Shown here: piece by piece, positions 59,151 through 64,000 of the stretch
Position numbering within the stretch: the first letter of the stretch is position 1
How the letters are laid out: every line of letters begins with the position of its first letter
NCBI GenBank assembly: GCA_037349105.1
Contig: JAYJMM010000078.1
Span: 1 to 64,000, forward strand
Origin: Limnomonas spitsbergensis
Taxonomy: Eukaryota; Chlorophyta; Chlorophyceae; Chlamydomonadales
Reading direction: 5' to 3'
Length of the DNA: 64,000 nucleotides
Notes under the pieces: model-generated
Database searches by the model: none
Told to the model about the DNA's origin: nothing
The model's input: only the letters and a program-made list of their open reading frames with translations
Program-made: the position numbers and the translations under genes

Positions 59151-62100
59151 CTAGCTGGGCTAGCAACAGGGACTAGCTGGGCTAGCAAAACAGGGTCTAG
59201 CTGGGCTAGCAAAACAGGGTCTAGCTGGGCTAGCAAAACAGGGACTAGCTGGGCTAGCAAAACAGGGTCTAGCTGGGCTAGCAAAACAGGGTCTAGCTGG
59301 GCTAGCAAAACAGGGTCTAGCTGGGCTAGCAAAACAGGGTATAGCTGGGCTAGCAAAACAGGGTATAGCTGGGCTAGCAAAACAGGGTCTAGCTGGGCTA
59401 GCAAAACAGGGACTAGCTGGGCTAGCAAAACAGGGTCTAGCAGGGCTAGCAAAACAGGGTCTAGCTGGGCTAGCAAAACAGGGACTAGCAGGGCTAGCAA
59501 AACAGGGTATAGCTGGGCTAGCAAAACAGGGTATAGCTGGGCTAGCAAAACAGGGACTAGCAGGGCTAGCAAAACAGGGTATAGCTGGGCTAGCAAAACA
59601 GGGACTAGCAGGGCTAGCAAAACAGGGTATAGCTGGGCTAGCAAAACAGGGTCTAGCAGGGCTAGCAAAACAGGGACTAGCAGGGCTAGCAAAACAGGGT
59701 ATAGCTGGGCTAGCAAAACAGGGACTAGCAGGGCTAGCAAAACAGGGTATAGCTGGGCTAGCAAAACAGGGTCTAGCTGGGCTAGCAAAACAGGGTCTAG
59801 CTGGGCTAGCAAAATAGGGACTAGCAGGGCTAGCAAAACAGGGTCTAGCTGGGCTAGCAAAACAGGGACTAGTTGGGCTAGCAAAACAGGGTCTAGCTGG
59901 GCTAGCAAAACAGGGTCTAGCAGGGCTAGCAAAACAGGGTCTAGCTGGGCTAGCAAAACAGGGTCTAGCTGGGCTAGCAAAACAGGGTCTAGCAGGGCTA
60001 GGAAAACAGGGTCTAGCAGGGCTAGCAAAACAGGGTCTAGCTGGGCTAGCAAAACAGGGTCTAGCAGGGCTAGCAAAACAGGGTCTAGCTGGGCTAGCAA
60101 GACAGGGACTAGCTGGGCTAGCAAAACAGGGACTACCTGGGCTAGCAAAACAGGGTCTAGCTGGGCTAGCAAAACAGGGTCTAGCAGGGCTAGCAAAACA
60201 GGGTGTGGCTGGGCTAGCAAAACAGGGACTAGCAGGGCTAGCAAAACAGGGTCTAGCAGGGCTAGCAAAACAGGGTCTAGCAGGGCTAGCAAAACAGGGT
60301 CTAGCAGGGCTAGGAAACAGGGTCTAGCTGGGCTAGCAAAACAGGGACTAGCTGGGCTAGCCAAACAGGGACTGGCTGGGCTAGCAAAACAGGGTCTAGC
60401 AGGGCTAGCAAAACAGGGACTACCTGGGCTAGCAAAACAGGGTCTAGCTGGGCTAGCAAAACAGGGTCTAGCAGGGCTAGGAAACAGGGTCTAGCTGGGC
60501 TAGCAAAACAGGGACTAGCTGGGCTAGCAAAACAGGGACTGGCTGGGCTAGCAAAACAGGGTCTAGCTGGGCTAGCAAAAACAGGGTCTAGCTGGGCTAG
60601 CAAAAACAGGGACTTGCTGGGCTAGCAAAACAGGGTCTAGCAGGGCTAGCAAAACAGGGACTAGCTGGGCTAGCAAAACAGGGTCTAGCTGGGCTAGCAA
60701 AACATGATCTAGCTGGGCTAGCAAAACAGGGTATAGCTGGGCTAGCAAAACAGGGTCTAGCTGGGCTAGCAAAACAGGGTCTAGCTGGGCTAGCAAAACA
60801 GGATCTAGCTGGGCTAGCAAAACAGGATCTAGCTGGGCTAGCAAAACAGGGTATAGCTGGGCTAGCAAAACAGGATCTAGCTGGGCTAGCAAAACAGGGA
60901 CTAGCTGGGCTAGCAAAACAGGGTCTAGCTGGGCTAGCAAAACAGGGTCTAGCTGGGCTAGCAAAACAGGGACTAGCAGGGCTAGCAAAACAGGGTCTAG
61001 CTGGGCTAGCAAAACAGGATCTAGCTGGGCTAGCAAAACAGGGACTAGCAGGGCTAGCAAAACAGGGACTACCTGGGCTAGCAAAACAGGGTCTAGCTGG
61101 GCTAGCAAAACAGGGTCTAGCAGGGCTAGGAAACAGGGTCTAGCTGGGCTAGCAAAACAGGGACTAGCTGGGCTAGCAAAACAGTGACTGGCTGGGCTAG
61201 CAAAACAGGGTCTAGCTGGGCTAGCAAAAACAGGGTCTAGCTGGGCTAGCAAAAACAGGGACTAGCTGGGCTAGCAAAACAGGGTCTAGCAGGGCTAGCA
61301 AAACAGGGACTAGCTGGGCTAGCAAAACAGGGTCTAGCTGGGCTAGCAAAACATGATCTAGCTGGGCTAGCAAAACAGGGTATAGCTGGGCTAGCAAAAC
61401 AGGGTCTAGCTGGGCTAGCAAAACAGGGTCTAGCTGGGCTAGCAAAACAGGATCTAGCTGGGCTAGCAAAACAGGATCTAGCTGGGCTAGCAAAACAGGG
61501 TATAGCTGGGCTAGCAAAACAGGATCTAGCTGGGCTAGCAAAACAGGGACTAGCTGGGCTAGCAAAACAGGGTCTAGCTGGGCTAGCAAAACAGGGTCTA
61601 GCTGGGCTAGCAAAACAGGGACTAGCAGGGCTAGCAAAACAGGGTATAGCTGGGCTAGCAAAACAGGATCTAGCTGGGCTAGCAAAACAGGGACTAGCAG
61701 GGCTAGCAAAACAGGGTCTAGCTGGGCTAGCAAAACAGGGTCTAGCTGGGCTAGCAAAACAGGGACTAGCAGGGCTAGCAAAACAGGGTATAGCTGGGCT
61801 AGCAAAACAGGATCTAGCTGGGCTAGCAAAACAGGGTATAGCTGGGCTAGCAAAACAGGATCTAGCTGGGCTAGCAAAACAGGGACTAGCAGGGCTAGCA
61901 AAACAGGGTATAGCTGGGCTAGCAAAACAGGATCTAGCTGGGCTAGCAAAACAGGGTATAGCTGGGCTAGCAAAACAGGGTCTAGCTGGGCTAGCAAAAC
62001 AGGGACTAGCAGGGCTAGCAAAACAGGGTCTAGCAGGGCTAGGAAACAGGGTCTAGCTGGGCTAGCAAAACAGGGACTAGCTGGGCTAGCAAAACAGTGA

Positions 62101-63791
62101 CTGGCTGGGCTAGCAAAACAGGGTCTAGCTGGGCTAGCAAAAACAGGGTCTAGCTGGGCTAGCAAAAACAGGGACTAGCTGGGCTAGCAAAACAGGGTCT
62201 AGCAGGGCTAGCAAAACAGGGACTAGCTGGGCTAGCAAAACAGGGTCTAGCTGGGCTAGCAAAACATGATCTAGCTGGGCTAGCAAAACAGGGTATAGCT
62301 GGGCTAGCAAAACAGGGTCTAGCTGGGCTAGCAAAACAGGGTCTAGCTGGGCTAGCAAAACAGGATCTAGCTGGGCTAGCAAAACAGGATCTAGCTGGGC
62401 TAGCAAAACAGGGTATAGCTGGGCTAGCAAAACAGGATCTAGCTGGGCTAGCAAAACAGGGACTAGCTGGGCTAGCAAAACAGGGTCTAGCTGGGCTAGC
62501 AAAACAGGGTCTAGCTGGGCTAGCAAAACAGGGACTAGCAGGGCTAGCAAAACAGGGTATAGCTGGGCTAGCAAAACAGGATCTAGCTGGGCTAGCAAAA
62601 CAGGGACTAGCAGGGCTAGCAAAACAGGGTCTAGCTGGGCTAGCAAAACAGGGTCTAGCTGGGCTAGCAAAACAGGGACTAGCAGGGCTAGCAAAACAGG
62701 GTATAGCTGGGCTAGCAAAACAGGATCTAGCTGGGCTAGCAAAACAGGGTATAGCTGGGCTAGCAAAACAGGATCTAGCTGGGCTAGCAAAACAGGGACT
62801 AGCAGGGCTAGCAAAACAGGGTATAGCTGGGCTAGCAAAACAGGATCTAGCTGGGCTAGCAAAACAGGGTATAGCTGGGCTAGCAAAACAGGGTCTAGCT
62901 GGGCTAGCAAAACAGGGACTAGCAGGGCTAGCAAAACAGGGTCTAGCTGGGCTAGCAAAACAGGATCTAGCTGGGCTAGCAAAACAGGGACTAGCAGGGC
63001 TAGCAAAACAGGGTATAGCTGGGCTAGCAAAACAGGATCTAGCTGGGCTAGCAAAACAGGGTATAGCTGGGCTAGCAAAACAGGGTCTAGCTGGGCTAGC
63101 AAAACAGGGTATAGCTGGGCTAGCAAAACAGGGTCTAGCAGGGCTAGGAAACAGGGTCTAGCTGGGCTAGCAAAACAGGGACTAGCTGGGCTAGCAAAAC
63201 AGGGACTAGCTGGGCTAGCAAAACAGGGTATAGCTGGGCTAGCAAAACAGGGTCTAGCTGGGCTAGCAAAAACAGGGACTAGCTGGGCTAGCAAAACAGG
63301 GTCTAGCTGGGCTAGCAAAACAGGGACTAGCTGGGCTAGCAAAAACAGGGACTAGCTGGGCTAGCAAAACAGGGTCTAGCTGGGCTAGCAAAACAGGGTC
63401 TAGCTGGGCTAGCAAAACAGGGTCTAGCTGGGCTAGCAAAACAGGGTCTAGCTGGGCTAGCAAAAACAGGGACTAGCTGGGCTAGCAAAACAGGGTCTAG
63501 CTGGGCTAGCAAAAACAGGGACTAGCTGGGCTAGCAAAACAGGGACTAGCTGGGCTAGCAAGACAGGGACTAGCTGGGCTAGCAAAACAGGGACTAGCTG
63601 GGCTAGCAAAACAGGGTCTAGCAGGGCTAGCAAAACAGGGACTAGCTGGGCTAGCAAGACAGGGACTAGCTGGGCTAGCAAAACAGGGACTAGCTGGGCT
63701 AGCAAAACAGGGTATAGCTGGGCTAGCAAAACAGGGACTAGCTGGGCTAGCAAAACAGGGTCTAGCTGGGCTAACAAAACAGGGACTAGCT
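59138..63791. repeat. 24-bp satellite (CTAGCTGGGCTAGCAAAACAGGGT), about 190 units
   Basis: Units carry a NheI-like GCTAGC and vary at GGGTCT/GGGACT/GGGTAT/GGATCT and AGCTGGG/AGCAGGG. Some are 23 bp (GGAAAC) or 25 bp (CAAAAACAGG), which shift frame. Blocks of about 0.9 kb repeat (near 60340-61250 and 61250-62165). Its left end merges with the 59026-59150 exon of the GAF gene, whose first unit has diverged to CCAAGCAAAACGGGG. Confidence 0.97.
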
Positions 63792-63889
63792 GTTCCGATC
63801 CCTGGTGGCCATAGGCGGGGCTGCAGCTTAAGTATACCTGGGGCAACCTCAGGCAGTGCCATCTACGTCGTGCATCGACGCAGTGTATC
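63792..63889. other. Short spacer between arrays
   Basis: About 100 bp without repeats or a supported exon. Confidence 0.5.
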
Positions 63890-64000
63890 TTACCCCTTCA
63901 GCCCCCTCCGCCCCCTCCGCCTCCCCCAGCCCCTCTGCCCCCCCCGCCTCCCCCAGCCCCTCCGCCTCCCCCAGCCCCTCTGCCCCCCCCCGCCTCCCTC
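63890..64000. repeat. Start of a C-rich array (CCTCCGCCTCCCCCAGCCCC)
   Basis: Units of CCCCCTCCGCCTCCCCCAGC with CCTCTGCCCC variants run off the right edge. It could encode Pro-rich repeats or be another intronic array; the window is too short to tell. Confidence 0.85.

Noticed and set aside
59129..63342. Leu/Ala-rich (LLAQLDPV) frames read as membrane proteins
   Set aside because: Array-derived, broken by 23- and 25-bp units, with many restarts.

Overview
The window is eukaryotic nuclear DNA, most likely from a flagellate green alga. The evidence is multi-exon genes with GT-AG introns whose codon phases join correctly, an exostosin-type glycosyltransferase pair, a flagellar-type PG-rich repeat protein, a plant-type glyoxalase/VOC protein and an F-box/LRR protein. 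I could not fix the genus. There is no sign of operons, ribosome binding sites or CRISPR.

Layout: 1-6395 is an array of an 8-bp unit. 8678-9920 (+) is a partial F-box/LRR gene with a degraded 3' region, lying between two halves of an old duplication. 11587-18042 (-) and 18526-27378 (-) are tandem paralogues (A and B) of an exostosin-like GT47 glycosyltransferase. I rebuilt both exon by exon: 10 exons and 473 aa for A, 9 exons and 503 aa for B. 27594-33098 (+) is a protein with a C-terminal J-domain, divergent from B across 215 bp. 34671-35207 (+) is a small two-exon coiled-coil protein. 36652-40352 (-) is a 7-exon, 324-aa PG-rich repeat (STPGR/SHIPPO-like) protein. 40353-44339 is intergenic with two inverted-repeat elements, one of them a MITE with a TTA duplication. 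44340-47766 (+) is a 5-exon, 341-aa glyoxalase/VOC protein. 50544 to about 59150 (-) is the 3' part of a probable GAF-domain gene, open at both ends.

The dominant theme is satellite DNA inside introns. Apart from the edge arrays, almost every tandem array lies in an intron of one of these models: 69- and 13-bp units in A; 6-, 15-, 21- and about 30-bp units in B; 30- and about 20-bp units in the J-domain gene; 25/30/35-bp units in the VOC gene; and 18-, 30- and 24-bp arrays of 4.4, 2.1 and 4.7 kb in or bordering the GAF gene. Most unit lengths are multiples of three, so the arrays create very long spurious reading frames. Several arrays run up to the next splice acceptor, and one appears to have grown from the tail of a dispersed repeat. 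The rest is made of short dispersed families, including a tRNA-headed SINE.

All gene models are inferred from sequence signals, reading-frame continuity and remembered family motifs. No alignment or database search was run.
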